Below, piece by piece: positions 41,331-55,400 of a stretch of DNA of 64,000 nucleotides. The stretch spans positions 84,829,888 to 84,893,887 of the forward strand of contig NC_083571.1 in NCBI RefSeq assembly GCF_027579695.1, read 5' to 3'. The stretch is from Neoarius graeffei (lineage: Eukaryota; Chordata; Actinopteri; Siluriformes; Ariidae). Under the pieces are notes generated by a model, which had not been told where the DNA came from, did no database searches, and saw only the letters and a program-made list of their open reading frames with translations. Both the position numbers and the translations under genes were made by a program. Position 1 is the stretch's first letter. Every line of letters begins with the position of its first letter.

Positions 41331-43441
41331 GAAAATATGAAACATACTATGAAATTTTCATCGTTATCATGATGAAAAAACACTAGTAACCTAATTTTCA
41401 ACCTCAAAGTGACATGCAGGGGGATTTGGTTGTATGGAGACTTACGTAAGATTCAAACCAGAAGCACAGTGATCAGGCTCATGTCTGTACTTCTTAGCTC
41501 AGTTTTCAGCAGGTCTTGATACACCATATCGATACAAGCTTTACATGCATAAAGCTGAGGAGATTACACGAGATGGAAAAATAAAGTGGGATATAAAGAG
41601 ACAGTGAGAAAGAAACTGAATACTGTTCCATCTATTGCATCTCCCTAAAAATAGGCTGGCTATTGCTGCAGTATTTAATGTGTCTTTGTGTTCGTTGCCA
41701 TGGCTTGGTGCTGCTGCCTACTCTGGACCTGCAGAAACCAACCACACACTGGCAATGAGAACAGAGGGAATGGGATATAAATTGGAAGATGGAAAAAAAA
41801 TTGAGGGAAGCAGCATTAAAGCAGGGGAAAAAGGTAAAGGCAGGAAATAAAAGCTGGAATGACGAGTTTTTAAAATCAAAGCTGTTTTAGTAGTGACAAG
41901 GGACCGTATTGAGCAGCACAGAATCTAGTAAAAACCTGAATAATGAAATTTACAGTAGAGAGAAGAGAGCAAAGCGATGATGAGAAGGAAGCGAGACATC
42001 AATGTGGGTAGTTTTAGTTTAGGGTGGGAAACGTTTTCATCTCACTCTTCTGCTTCTGAAACTTATCCAGCCAGACTCGCTTTAAAACCAATTTATTTCA
42101 AAACGCAAAGGTAGTTCACAGTCTAGTTATGCAATTCCCTTGTTCAAGGAATGGATATTTACAGATAAATTAAATACAAAAGAATAGTACATCATTAAAG
42201 CAATACAAGTTGATACAAATTTACAGATGTAAATTTTCCATGTTGCCTCCCATTAAACAGCGAAACAAATCAATAGCAATTCACCTACAGGCTTTACAAA
42301 TCTGATTACTCATCGAACCATCTTTCAGCATTACTAAATCCAAACACTGTGCTCATTCCTCCCTTTTAAAGCAAGCAACAGTGTAGGCTTTTAAACTCCT
42401 ATGCACTGGTAACAAGCATATCGTTTCCGTATGTCCTGTCCAAAAAAAATACTGCAGTTAATTCTGGTCCTAGTTTATTGGATATATTCAGTGCAAGCCA
42501 GCTGAATCATAATTTTTTGCCAGCTTTACATTTGAATGGTATATATACACACACACACTTTTAAAAATTTACATTTATTACGCTACAGATTAGAATTTCA
42601 GCTCATTTCAGCACCTCACTGCTGTAAATGGATCAGGAGTATTCAGGTTTGCATGACCTTACATCTTAATGAAGCTTATAAAAGCAGTAAGCCCGTCAAA
42701 GTAGAACTTGCCAAATTATTAAAAAAAACGAGCTAGCCAATCAATACAAGAAGTGCTCTGTGAAAGCCAAAACACTAGAACAACTCGCCACAATTAGCCA
42801 CGATCGTTTAACTCTTTTTTTTTTTTTTTTAAACACCTGCCAAATAAGTGAAAAGTATTTCCTTGGAGAGAAAATGACTACAGAAACCGATGTTTAAAAG
42901 TGTCTCTTTCTCCACCAGTGGATCTTGGATTAACTCTAATAATTTGTTTAAAACTTTTACGAGATCATATTAACAGTACAGAGTGAAGGCTTCATCGAAT
43001 GCATGGTGACCTAATTCCACTAATGCGAGGGGAAAATGACAAACACATATGAGTGTGTGCGTTTGTGTGCTGGTAAGCATGGGTGGAATGGTTGAGGTCT
43101 TTGTAACAATATAATAATAAAATTGGATATAAACCTTAAGACTAAGACTGGTTCTAGACTTAGAAACACTACCATGTATATACATTTACTGCATGAGTAG
43201 GGTGTGGATGTAGGGTGGACCACTTGGAATGGTGTGTTGACCTATTCAAAAGAGCATAAGCCCACACAGACACGTGCGCACACACTCTTCACTGCCTCAG
43301 TGTTGTAGATGATCCTACTGAAGCTTCAGGGAGACCATTCAGTGGGTCTCGCAGCACCCAATACTTCTGTACAGGAATGGCGATGGAGGAGGAGGAGGAT
43401 GGAGGGAGAGCAGATGAAGCCTCCAACCTCCGTGCAGGAAA
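41331..43441 (-). other. vamp4: VAMP4 3' untranslated region and flank (inferred)
   Basis: No coding seen. Complement AATAAA signals lie at 42092-42097 and near 42571, so a long VAMP4 3' UTR ending in this stretch is plausible. The true end is unknown. Confidence 0.4.
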
Positions 43442-43467
43442 CTAGTGATACCGCAGTATCACAGGGA
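43442..43467 (-). CDS. vamp4: vamp4 last coding exon (8 codons and stop)
   Basis: 26 bases after a cctgtctag acceptor, encoding PVILRYH and TAG (complement of 43442-43444). Chosen because the preceding exon has a strong gtatgt donor and the result matches the length of the mammalian anchor. Confidence 0.75.
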
Positions 43468-46400
43468 CTAGACAGGAAAAGGAGAGAGACAGAAAATAAA
43501 GATAAGTTCGTGGTTTCTTTAGCAGTAGTATATTTATCTGTGAGACTGTATACATACTAATTATAATAAGCAGCAATACGACTATCACTAATGCCACGAT
43601 CATCTTCATCTAAGGAGACAAAGGAGGGGGAAAAAAAAAAAGATTAGTGCTGTTCCGTTTAAATTCAAAAGAAAAATAAAAAGCAAAGTGAATTTCCAAA
43701 GAAATCTAGTAAATATAAAAAGGTATTTATTTCAAAAAAACAGGCTCGGGCTTTAAACAGATGCCTGCTTTACCATATTCTCAATCATTAACTATAAGGT
43801 ATACAGGTTAAATACATTAAAATTAGTTATCATTTATCATGTGCTTAATTTAGTTTTATTGGAACTATCATAAATAACTGTGCCTTTACTTTTAAACAGA
43901 GCATTTTATCAAGTTCATTATTACTTCTACTTGAGAATGTGCGAGTTTTTCCAACACATCCAGGTTTTTTTCCTTTATTTAAAAAAAAAAAAACCTGCCA
44001 GGAATTAGACGACACACCTTTATGTCCCTCCACCACATCCTCCGGTGTAGCTGTTTGGCCCGGCTGCTGAACGCAGATGCATTGTCCGACAGGCTCTCTG
44101 GAAGTCACATGACCAAGAAAAGACCACTGAAGAACTCTTCAGACATGTGTCCACTGAATTACAGGACATGGTTATGCAACACACCCCTTTTAAGTATTTA
44201 TTAATAAAATCAGGACTCCGAACAAGTTGAACCTGCCAAAAAAAACCTGGTGCAAGTGATGACCGTCCTGCCCATCCCACTACACCTGGATGAGCTGTAG
44301 AACATCAGGCTAGACTGATGTGGAAAGAATTAAGAGAGACTTGACTCTCTTTTTCAAACACACACACCCCCCTAACTTATGTAACAGCCCTACTGAGATC
44401 ACGATTACTGGCCCAGACTGTCTCCAGGGAATGCTTGTTCAAATTCACTGGGCAGAGAAGGCTTGGCTTCGTCTTTTTGTCTGGAATTCTCAATGATTCC
44501 TGTTTACAAGCATCCCAATAATGATAGTAAATTTAAAGACACGTTGTCAGGCCATGTTTCGCTCCACTCTCATGCTCAGTAATGGTCCGACATCATCTCT
44601 TGAAGTTCACACTCATTATTCCATTTGACGTTCTCTTTTTAATGACGGTAGAAAATGAGAATTCCAAAGACGGACGCAAAGCCAAGCAGTCTGCCACCAG
44701 GGGATGTCTGCTGATATTCACTGTGCCTGCTGTGACGGCTAACAGGTACAGGTATAAACAACAAGATCAAAACAAGCAGCAGACAGGCAACTTTTCCTTC
44801 ACCGAAGGCCAAGTACGATTATCTGAACAAGTCCACACAGCACTGCTGAGGCAAAGCAGCATTCTTGCTCAGTCTGTGACTGGTTGAAAGACAGAACTAA
44901 ATATTTATACACAATTGAAGCTTAGACCTGTTCAAACATTGAAGGTGTTCAGAAAAAGGAAGCATTAACGTTTGTTTATAGATGACTGACTCATCTGAGT
45001 ATATGCTCACCACATTGTGGCCACATTATTAGGTACACCCATCCACCTGCTGTTTGATGCAGTTCTCTAATCAGCCAATCCCTTGGCAGCACAACGCATA
45101 AAATCACAGATACAAATCAAGAGCTTTAGTTAATGTTCACTTCAAAACATCAGAATGGGAAATATTGTGATTTCTGTAACTTTCGCTGTAGCATAGGTGT
45201 TGGTGCCAGATGAACTGGTTTGAGTATTTCAGAAACCGCTGATCTCCTGAGGTTTTCACACACAACAGTCTCTAGGAGTTTGGTATGAATGGTGTGAAAG
45301 ACAAAAAACATTGAGTGAGCGACAGTTCTGTGGGTGGAAACAAATGTCTTGTTGATAAGACAGTTCGGAGGAAAATGGCCAGATTGGTTTGAGCTGCTAG
45401 GAAGGATAAAGCAACCCATAGCAACTCTTTACAACCATGGTGAGCAGAAAAGCATCTCAGCATGCAACAGCAGAAGACCACATTGGGTTCCACTCCTGCA
45501 GTCAAGAACAGGAATCTTAGAATCAAGAACAAGTTCCTACTAAAGTGGCCAGTGAGTGTATGATGTAAAAAAAAAAATAATAAAGACTTGCGATAAGCAT
45601 TTGGTTAATGAACGCAGCAAGTTATCGCAAAAAAAAAAAAAAAGCGGGAATTACAACCCTGATTCCAAAAAAGTTGGGACAAAGTACAAATTGTAAATAA
45701 AAACGGAATGCAATAATTTACAAATCTCAAAAACTGATATTGTACCCACAATAGAACATAGACAACATGTCAAATATCGAAAGTGAGACATTTTATGCCA
45801 AATATTGGCTCATTTGAAATTTCATGACAGCAACACATCTCAAAAAAGTTGGGACAGGGGCAATAAGAGGCTGGAAAAGTTAAAGGTACAAAAAAGGAAC
45901 AGCTGGAGGACCAAACTGCAACTCATTAGGTCAATTGGCAATAGGTCATTAACATGACTGGGTATAAAAAGAGCATCTTGGAGTGGCAGCGGCTCTCAGA
46001 AGTAAAGATGGGAAGAGGATCACCAATCCCCCTAATTCTGCGCCGACAAATAGTGGAGCAATATCAGAAAGGAGTTCGACAGTGTAAAATTGCAAAGAGT
46101 TTGAACATATCATCTACAGTGCATAATATCATCAAAAGATTCAGAGAATCTGGAAGAATCTCTGTGCGTAAGGGTCAAGGCCGGAAAACCATACTGGGTG
46201 CCCGTGATCTTCAGGCCCTTAGATGGCACTGCATCACATACAGGCATGCTTCTGTATTGGAAATCACAAAATGGGCTCAGGAATATTTCCAGAGAACATT
46301 ATCTGTGAGCACAATTCACCGTGCCATCCACCGTTGCCAGCTAAAACTCTATAGTTCAAAGAAGAAGCCGTATCTAAACATGATCCAGAAGCGCAGACGT

Positions 46401-49400
46401 CTTCTCTGGGCCAAGGCTCATTTAAAATGGACTGTGGCAAAGTAGAAAACTGTTCTGCGGTCAGACGAATCAAAATTTGAAGTTCTTTATGGAAATCAGG
46501 GACGCCGTGTCATTCGGACTAAAGAGGAGAAGGACGACCCAAGTTGTTATCAGCGCTCAGTTCAGAAGCCTGCATCTCTAATTGTATGGGGTTGCATTAG
46601 TGCATGTGGCATGGGCAGCTTACACATCTGGAAAGACACCATCAATGCTGAAAGGTATATCCAGGTTCTAGAGCAACATATGCTCCCATCCAGACGATGT
46701 CTCTTTCAGGGAAGACCTTGCATTTTCCAACATGACAATGCCAAACCACATACTGCATCAATTACAGCATCATGGCTGCGTAGAAGAAGGGTCCGGGTAC
46801 TGAACTGGCCAGCCTGCAGTCCAGATCTTTCACCCATAGAAAACATTTGGCGCATCATAAAACGGAAGATACAACAAAAAAGACCTAAGACAGTTGAGCA
46901 ACTAGAATTCTACATTAGACAAGAATGGATTAACATTCCTATCCCTAAACTTGAGCAACTTGTCTCCTCAGTCCCCAGACGTTTACAGACTGTTGTAAAG
47001 AGAAAAGGGGATGTCTCACAGTGGTAAACATGGCCTTGTCCCAACTTTGAGATGTGTTGCCATCATGAAATTTAAAAATCACCTAATTTTTCTCTTTAAA
47101 TGATACATTTTCTCAGTTTAAACATTTGATATGTCATCTATGTTCTATTCTGAATAAAATATGGAATTTTGAAACTTCCACATCATTGCATTCCGTTTTT
47201 ATTTACAATTTGTACTTTGTCCCAACTTTTTTGGAATCGGGGTTGTATATTAAGTCATTCTTTTTGGCCTGGCATTACACAAGATGTGGGTTGATGCCAG
47301 TTTATGTTCTTTAAACAACATATATAAATGTATGTGAGTAACAACACACCTTGGCACATGATGAACTGTGCCAATGAGTGAGTGAGTTACAAGCCATATT
47401 GTTATTTGCATATAAACAACATAATATTATTATGACAGTTTGGTAGCATTTGACTTGAAAAATAGCTTCGTGAATCATACCACTGCAGTAATCATGTAAA
47501 GGTGTAGGATACAGAAGAATATTACTGGACAATGAACATACGAGCTGGAACAATGACTTGATATGATTCAAGTGTAAATGAACGCCTAAGCCAGAGCGGC
47601 ACAGTGGTTAACACTGTCGTCTCACAGCAAGAAGATTCTGGGTTCGAGCCCAGCGGCCGACGGCTGCCTTTCTGTGTGGAGTTTGCATGTTGTCTGCGTG
47701 GGTTTCCTCCAGGTGCTCCGGTTTCCCTCACAGTCCAAAGACATGCAGGTTAGGCTATTTAGTGGTTCTAAATTGACCGTAGGTGTGAATGTGAGTGTGA
47801 ATGGTTGTCTGTGTCTATGTGTCAGCCCTGCAATGACCTGGCGACTTGTCCAGGGTGTACCCCGCCTTTCGCCCATAGTCAGCTGGGGTAGGCTCCAGCT
47901 TGCCTGCGACCCTGTAGAACAGGATAAAGCGGCTTAGGCATCCATCCCTCATCCATAACTGCTTATCCTATATAAGCAGTTATGGATGATGGATGGATGC
48001 CTAAGCCACTTTGTAGAAAGTATAATCTTACCAATTTGTCCAAGGAATGAATTTCGATTATGATCTGTGACTTTCTAATGCTTACATATTTTACTTCTTG
48101 TCCAAACTACAGAAGTCTGAACTGCAGGAAGGTAATAGGCTCATCATGACTTTTTGTATGTACACTGCTTCTTATTGTTTGATGAGAAAAGCATATGGTC
48201 TTTACCCATCTGTTAGGTAGATTATATACCTATATCCCTCTGGTTGCTGTATGGACTGTTCTGTGTTCCTTTAAGCCAATATTTCATAGTGATATCTGTT
48301 CTGAATGTGATGCAATGATCATATGAGATCGCTTCACCCGTCACAGCTATTTATGTATAGCAGGACAAGAGTGTGTGCTGTATGGTGTAAGAGAGCAAAC
48401 AGCACTTTTAAATCACTTAACAAATAATTATTTTGGTAATGATAATTGTAAAGTGATACATATGGCACTTCACTGGAGGACCATTTAATTTTTTTGGTCA
48501 AATTTTCAGCTTTTCCCCCCCTCTCTTTTGGCCTAAAATTGCCTTTCTCCCCCCACTATTTCCAGCGGCATCCCAAATAAACAGACTTAACCAATACTTG
48601 TCTAAATTTTAGCTAATCAAAAGGTACATTAATACACTTTATTTCAGATTAATGAACTCAAAACATTCATTTACTTTGACAAAATGAAGTCCCAAAATTG
48701 AGACGAGAACATTGGCCAAACAATTACATGACATTAGGGGTAAGAGCTGAGATGCAAAAGCAACTGTGAATCATTTTTGATTCATGTTAGTTGGCTCATC
48801 TGCTCTTTTTTTATTGGGGGGGAAAAAAAGAAAACGCTTTTGGTCCATTTTTAAAAGATAACTTGCCGGCACACTCTGATCTTAAAATGCAGATCTCTTA
48901 TGCAAAATGCATCAAGGATGGCAGGTTTGCTCCAAGTTATTTACATCAAGAGCTCCTGAGATACTCAATCCTTTCCGAATGCTTTGGCTCTGTGTTCCAC
49001 AGAAACAACAACTCCTTTGAGCGGTATACCGCAAACATCTATTGAAATGCAAACCAAGGGTACTGAAGCAGGATATGTAATCAGTTTGCACCAGGAGTGA
49101 CACATGGCTGTCTCATATAACCTAGATCAGTGTTTCCTAAGCCACAAATGTTTGCCCTTTCCCAGAATAATTATACTGCTATTCAGTGTTGTTTGGTCCA
49201 AGCATGTTGGAAGCTGGAAGGGAGCCCCTGTGGACTATATTGAGAAACTCTTCCCTAGATACACATTTAAGAGTAGATTCAAATCACTTAAAATACTAAC
49301 CGACGCCAGCTGTGTCTGAAAAATTTACAAAATGCGTCTTAGGAGGAAAACGGTGAATAAATTGTGGCACGGTGGTGTAGTGGTTAGCACTGTCGCCTTA

Positions 49401-52400
49401 CAGCAAGAAGATTCCGGGTTTGAACCTCATGGCTGACAGGGGCCTTTCTGTATGGAGTCTGCATGTTCTCCCCGCGTCTGTATGGGTTTCCTCCGGATGC
49501 TCTGGTTTCCCCCACAGTCCAAAGACATGCAGATTAGGTAAAATACCCAGCCACTGTGCACTATACAAGACAGTGCATACTTAGTGCTGGTCCCAAGCCC
49601 GGATAGATTCAAGGTCCAGTGTGACCTAAACTGTGTATTAACCTTCTGAAAATCAAGTCTTGGGTGTTTGTTTCAAATTCATTGTGTGGCACTGTAGAGA
49701 AGTTGTCCAAAACCCTTCCCTATTCACACTGGTACAATCCTAAACACCAAAAGAAGAAATAAGGAACTCATCTCATCTCATTATCTCTAGCCACTTTATC
49801 CTGTTCTACAGGGTCGCAGGCAAGCTGGAGCCTATCCCAGCTGACTACGGGCGAAAGGCGGGGTACACCCTGGACAAGTCGCCAGGTCATCACAGGGCTG
49901 ACACATAGACACGGACAACCATTCACACTCACGGTCAATTTAGTGTCACCAGTTAACCTAACCTGCATGTCTTTGGACTGTGGGGGAAACCGGAGCACCC
50001 GGAGGAAACCCACGCGGACACGGGGAGAACATGCAAACGCCGCACAGAAAGGCCCTCGTCGGCCACAGGGCTCGAACCCAGACCTTCTTGCTGTGAGGCG
50101 ACAGCGCTAACCACTACACCACCGTGCCGCCCCCGAAATAAGGAACTGTTCCAATAAATATGAACCACCATCATTAGCCTGGCAGTGCCTGGTTAAGACA
50201 AGCCAAGGGTGGACACATCATAAATACTATGTTTTGGTTGGCCAGAAGCGAATATAATGTAATGAACAATGGTGAGCTAGTTAGGTAGTTAAGCGCATTA
50301 ATACAGACAAAAAGAACATGACTGTGTTTTGCTAGCTAGGAGAGCTTTGTGCTTTTACACTGCACTTTATTTTGCTCAGTTATCACTGTTTGCACAGTCC
50401 TGCCTTCTGATGATTCTGGAGGGGAGGGGGGGGGGGGGGTGTCACACTACTTTACAGTGCATTTGACTTCAATACACATATCAAATAAAAAAAAAAAAAT
50501 TTGTGAAAGTCATAGAGGGGACCCACTTACGACCACTAGACTACTGAGCCTGTTTATCTGCCCGGACATAAATTCGTCTTGCTCCAGGCACCTGGGCAAT
50601 TGATTTATCCACCCCAACCCTCGTAATCGATCACATTCTCTTTGGTGACAATTTGTATGTCTCACCAGATTTATCCTGCAGGTCTTCTAGACGCTCTCCA
50701 CGTTCAATCACCTTCGAGATGTTCTCCTGCATCACATCAATCACCTCATCAACCTGAGACTGCACCCTGATGCACAAAAGCGAAAGACAGCAGTGCAGTA
50801 GTTGTTAAAAGATTGTTCAAGAAGGTGCAACAAATTTGAGCAAAAGTTCTTATACTTCTCATGAGCCTTCATAGGATACAAGAAGTGTTACTACACCTGA
50901 ATGGGAAGCCTGCACTGAAATCAGGAGAGGATGTGCTCCCTTACAGGTGATACACAATAGTGGTGCATAGGGCAGGCTATTTTGGCCTGTACTAGTCTAT
51001 AGCTGCACCAACCTCGATTTAAAATGAGAAAAGTAAACAACAGTTCCTGTAGTCACTGACATGTGGTTACTGGAATGAACAGCCATCAAAGCCAATTGTG
51101 TAGGAGTCTCAGTCCACCGAGCCTACCACCTGCTGCAAACGTGCATCTCATACCACCCACAGTTGTACTGCTCGCTTCGTTGGTCTGGGACACCAAAACA
51201 CTGGTCAGGCCAAGGGTGGCGGCCAACTGTGGAAACCGCATATTGGCTTACATAAATAATTTGTGGCATTAATGTGTGGGCTGAACCACACCAGAGGCCC
51301 GAGGATTAGTGGAATTTTACGGCATGTTCCAAACTCAAAACAAAAGTGCATACCAATACCACATTCCCAACTTCAACATCTTGGTGAAGAGCAAAAACCA
51401 AAAGGGGTTTGTATTTATTCATTCAGTCTAATGCTTTGAATTATACATTTTCAAATGCAATTATTTTGTTCAGTCCTGGTAGCCCAAATAATAATAAAAC
51501 CTCCCTGTTCTTCTAACCATTATTGTGAATGCAGGCTGAGTTGGTCTGTGAAAAATGTCTCCATCACTGGAAAAGTGTGTTTTCAGAAATCTATTTATGA
51601 GAAGTTATGTAAGGTCACAAGGACCAAATTTCAAACCACGTGCAGGACAAAGTACATTTCTATTGAACTAATAATGCTTCCTCCTTCTCCCTCTCTGTGT
51701 CAATCGCTAGGAAATTCATGTGTTAGTATTCACTCCATTTAACAATACATGTGCAGTGAAACTAATAATCGTACTGAAAACAACCCGATACCTCTGGTAA
51801 AAAACTTACTGTCTGATTTTGTCATTCTGCGGGCCAAACCTGGGTCCAGTTGGTCCTCTTCTGTAAGCCCACACACAAAAAAAATAAAGAGACCAGGGTT
51901 TTATTTTAAATAATTTCAACATGTAATAAAATGTTAAATGCCACTCCATTTAAGCAGAAATATTCTGACAAACACTGTGTGCATGTGTTTTGATATACTG
52001 TATATATTACTGAAGATCAAATGTCCCTACAAGGGTAGTAAAATCTGATCATTTTGACCTTGGGGGACATTTGGATGGCCCCCACAAGGAAAGCGGTGGT
52101 GGTGGCTGCTTTTTTTTTTTTTAAACAAACAAAAAGAACCAAAAAAAGTTTCCTTTTTAGGTTAGGGTTAGGTGCAGGCATAACATTAATTAACTGCATT
52201 AATAATTATATGTCAGTGGAAGGTCCTCAAAAGGATAACAAATGTGTGCGTTACTCACAAAAAGAAGTCTTCCTCCTCATCAGAGTCTTCTTCCAGCAAG
52301 TTCCTCTTTTGAAAGAGAAGGTCAGATCAGTGCAAGTTATTTCCAATTGTGCCATTTTTTTTAACGTGTGTATGTTATGTAATATACAACCCCAATTCCA

Positions 52401-55400
52401 AAAAAGTTCGGACGCTGCATAAACTGTAAATAATATCAGAATGCGATAATTTGCAAATGATGGAAACCCTATTGAATTTCATTGAAAATAGCACAGAGAC
52501 AACATATCAAACGTTGAAACAGATTTTTTTTAATTAATTATTATAATTTTTTAAAAATACATGCTCATTTTGAATTTGATGTCAGCAATACATTTAAAAA
52601 AAGTTGGAACAGGGGCATGTTGACCACTGTGCTGCATCACCTCTACTTTTAACAACACTCTGTAAACTTTTGGGAACTGAGGAGACCAACTGCTGTAGTT
52701 TTGAAAGAGAAATGTCCCATTCTTGCCTAATATACAGTTTCAGTTGCTCAACAGTTCAGGGTCTCCTTTGTCGTATTTTGCGCATCATAATGCGCCAAAT
52801 GTTTTAAATGTGAGACAGGTCTGGACTGCAGGCAGGCCAGTTTAGCACCCGGACTCTTTTACTGTGGAGCTATGCAGTTTTAATATGTGCAGAAAGTGGT
52901 TTGGCATCATCTTGTTGAAAGAAGGAAGGTCTTCCCTGAAAAAGATTTTGTCTGGATGGCAGCATATTACTCTGAAACGTGTATATATCATTCAGCATTA
53001 ATGATGCCTTCCCAGATGTACAAGCTACTCATGTCATGTGCACTAATGCACCCTCATACCATCATAGATGCTGGCTTTTTAACTATGCGCTGATAACAAG
53101 CCGGATGATCCCTCTACTCTTTAGCCTGGAGAATGTGGTGTCCATGATTTCTAAAAAGAATTTCTACTTTTGATTCGTCAGGCCTCGGGACAATTTTCCA
53201 CTTCTCAATCCACTGTAAGAGCTTGGGCCCAGAGAAGGTGGTGATGTTTATGAATACTGTTTATATCTGTTTTTAACTTGCATTTGTGGATGCAGTAATG
53301 AACTGTTTTCACAGATGATGGCTTTCCAAAGTGTTCCTGAGCCCATACAGTGATTTCCACTATAGACACATGTCTGCTTTTAAAGCAGCATCACCCAAGG
53401 GCCTGAAGATCACAGGCATCCAATGTCAGTGTTCAGCCTTGTCTCTTGCATACAGAGATTTCTCCAGATTCTCTGAATCTTTTAATGATATTATGCACCA
53501 TAGATGATGCGATCCGCAAATTCGTTGCAATTTTACATTGAGGAACGGTATTCTTAAATTGCTGCACTGTTTACCCGCGCAGTCTTTCATAGAGCGGTGA
53601 ACCCCTCCCTTCTTCTGAAAGACTCCGCCTCTCCGGGATGCTATTTTTATACCCAATCACGTTACTGACCTGTTGCCAATTAACCAAATTAATCTTTTTA
53701 GCGTTACACAATTTTTCCCACCCACTGAGTCTTTTGTTGCCCCTGTCCCAACTTTTTTGAAACGTGTTGCTGATATCAAATTCAAGATGAGCATATATTT
53801 TTCAAAAACAAATAAAATCTCAGTTTCAACATTCGATATGTTGTCTTTGTATTATTTTCAATGAAATATAGGGTTTCCATGATTTGCAAATCTTTGCATT
53901 CTGTTGTTATTTATGTTTTACCCAGTGTCTCAACATTTTTTGGAATTGGGGTTGTATGTATATATTCCCCCCCACATACACTGATCAGTCATGATCACAG
54001 GTGAATTACATTGATTATGTTGTTACAATGGCACCTGGTAGTGGGTGGGATATATTCGGCAGCAACAGAAGAGTCAGTTCTTGAAGTTGGTGTGTTGGAA
54101 GCAGGAAAAACAGGCAAGTGTAAGGATCTGAGCGACTTTGACAAGGGCCAAATTGTGATGGCTAGATGACTGGGTCTGAGCATCTCCAAAATGGCACATC
54201 TTGTGGGGTGTTCCCAGTACGCATTGGTTAGTACCTACCAAAAGTGGTCCAAGGAAAGACAACTGGTGAAGCCGTGACAGGGTCATGGGTGTCAAAGGCT
54301 CATTGATTCACATGGGTCACGAAGGCTAGCCCATATGGTCAAATCCCACAGAACAGCTACTGTAGCACAAACTGCTGGAAAAGTTAAAGCTGACACCTTT
54401 CTGTTTTAGCCAATTTGGCCCTTGTCAAAGTCGCTCAGGTCCTTACACTTGCCCATTTTTCCTACTTCCAATACATCAACTTTGAGAACTGACTGCTCGC
54501 TTGCTGCTATAACATACATTTTATATAAAATTTTACATACACGTATTATATACACATACATACACAACCTTACATGTTAATGACTTTGTGCTGTGTCTAC
54601 TGCAACATGATTTGCATATGTATAAGCAGTTGGGTAGTGGACAGAAACTTGTACAGAACATTTATTTATTCTGAATCTGGCTGCATTTTGGAACTGAGGA
54701 ACATCTGCTTCACATTCAGTCCACATTATAATTTCACAACGTTTTATTATAGGCGACTGATCGTTCAGATAATGAAGAGCTGTTTGAGAGGGTGGGAGAG
54801 GTTTAACATTCCTGACAAACGTGCACCCAGACTCCACGTGCAGGTCTGGAGTGTTTGGTCTGAAGTTTCTCCAATGGTACAAACCTTAACTGGTAATATA
54901 AATATGAATCCCTCTCTTTTTAGAATGGAGTAAAAATCAACAGCGATTGTGTAACGACCACCTGAGGGACATAGACAAATATCAGTTAGGCGTTCTCAAG
55001 TCACAGATGTCTGAATGGGAATATTTATGAGGAAAACTTGAAGACTTTTCTTTGGATGGACTAAAGCTCAGCGCTGTCAGCCAACACTATGAAGCTGGTT
55101 CTCTGACAGACCCAAATACAGTGATGAGAACAGCGTCGTATCAAGGTTTTCCACACAAGCTAGACGTTCCATAACGGACAGACATTCTCGAAAAAGTGCT
55201 GAACGAAGGTCACAACGTAAAAGGTCGAGAGTGATCTTTGCTGATATGTAAGCCCTGCGAGATCTGAGGTCCATGATATAGCCATCTTTTTTTTTTAAGA
55301 TATTTTTTTGGGCTTTTTTCACCTTTATTGGATAGGACAGTGTAGAGACAGGAAATGAGTGGGAGAGAGAGATGGGGAGGGATTGGGAAATGACCTCGGG

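Noticed and set aside
52054-52422. 122-residue plus-strand ORF overlapping a VAMP4 exon
   Set aside because: It runs antisense through the conserved VAMP4 acidic-cluster exon and through a poly-T run; a shadow frame.
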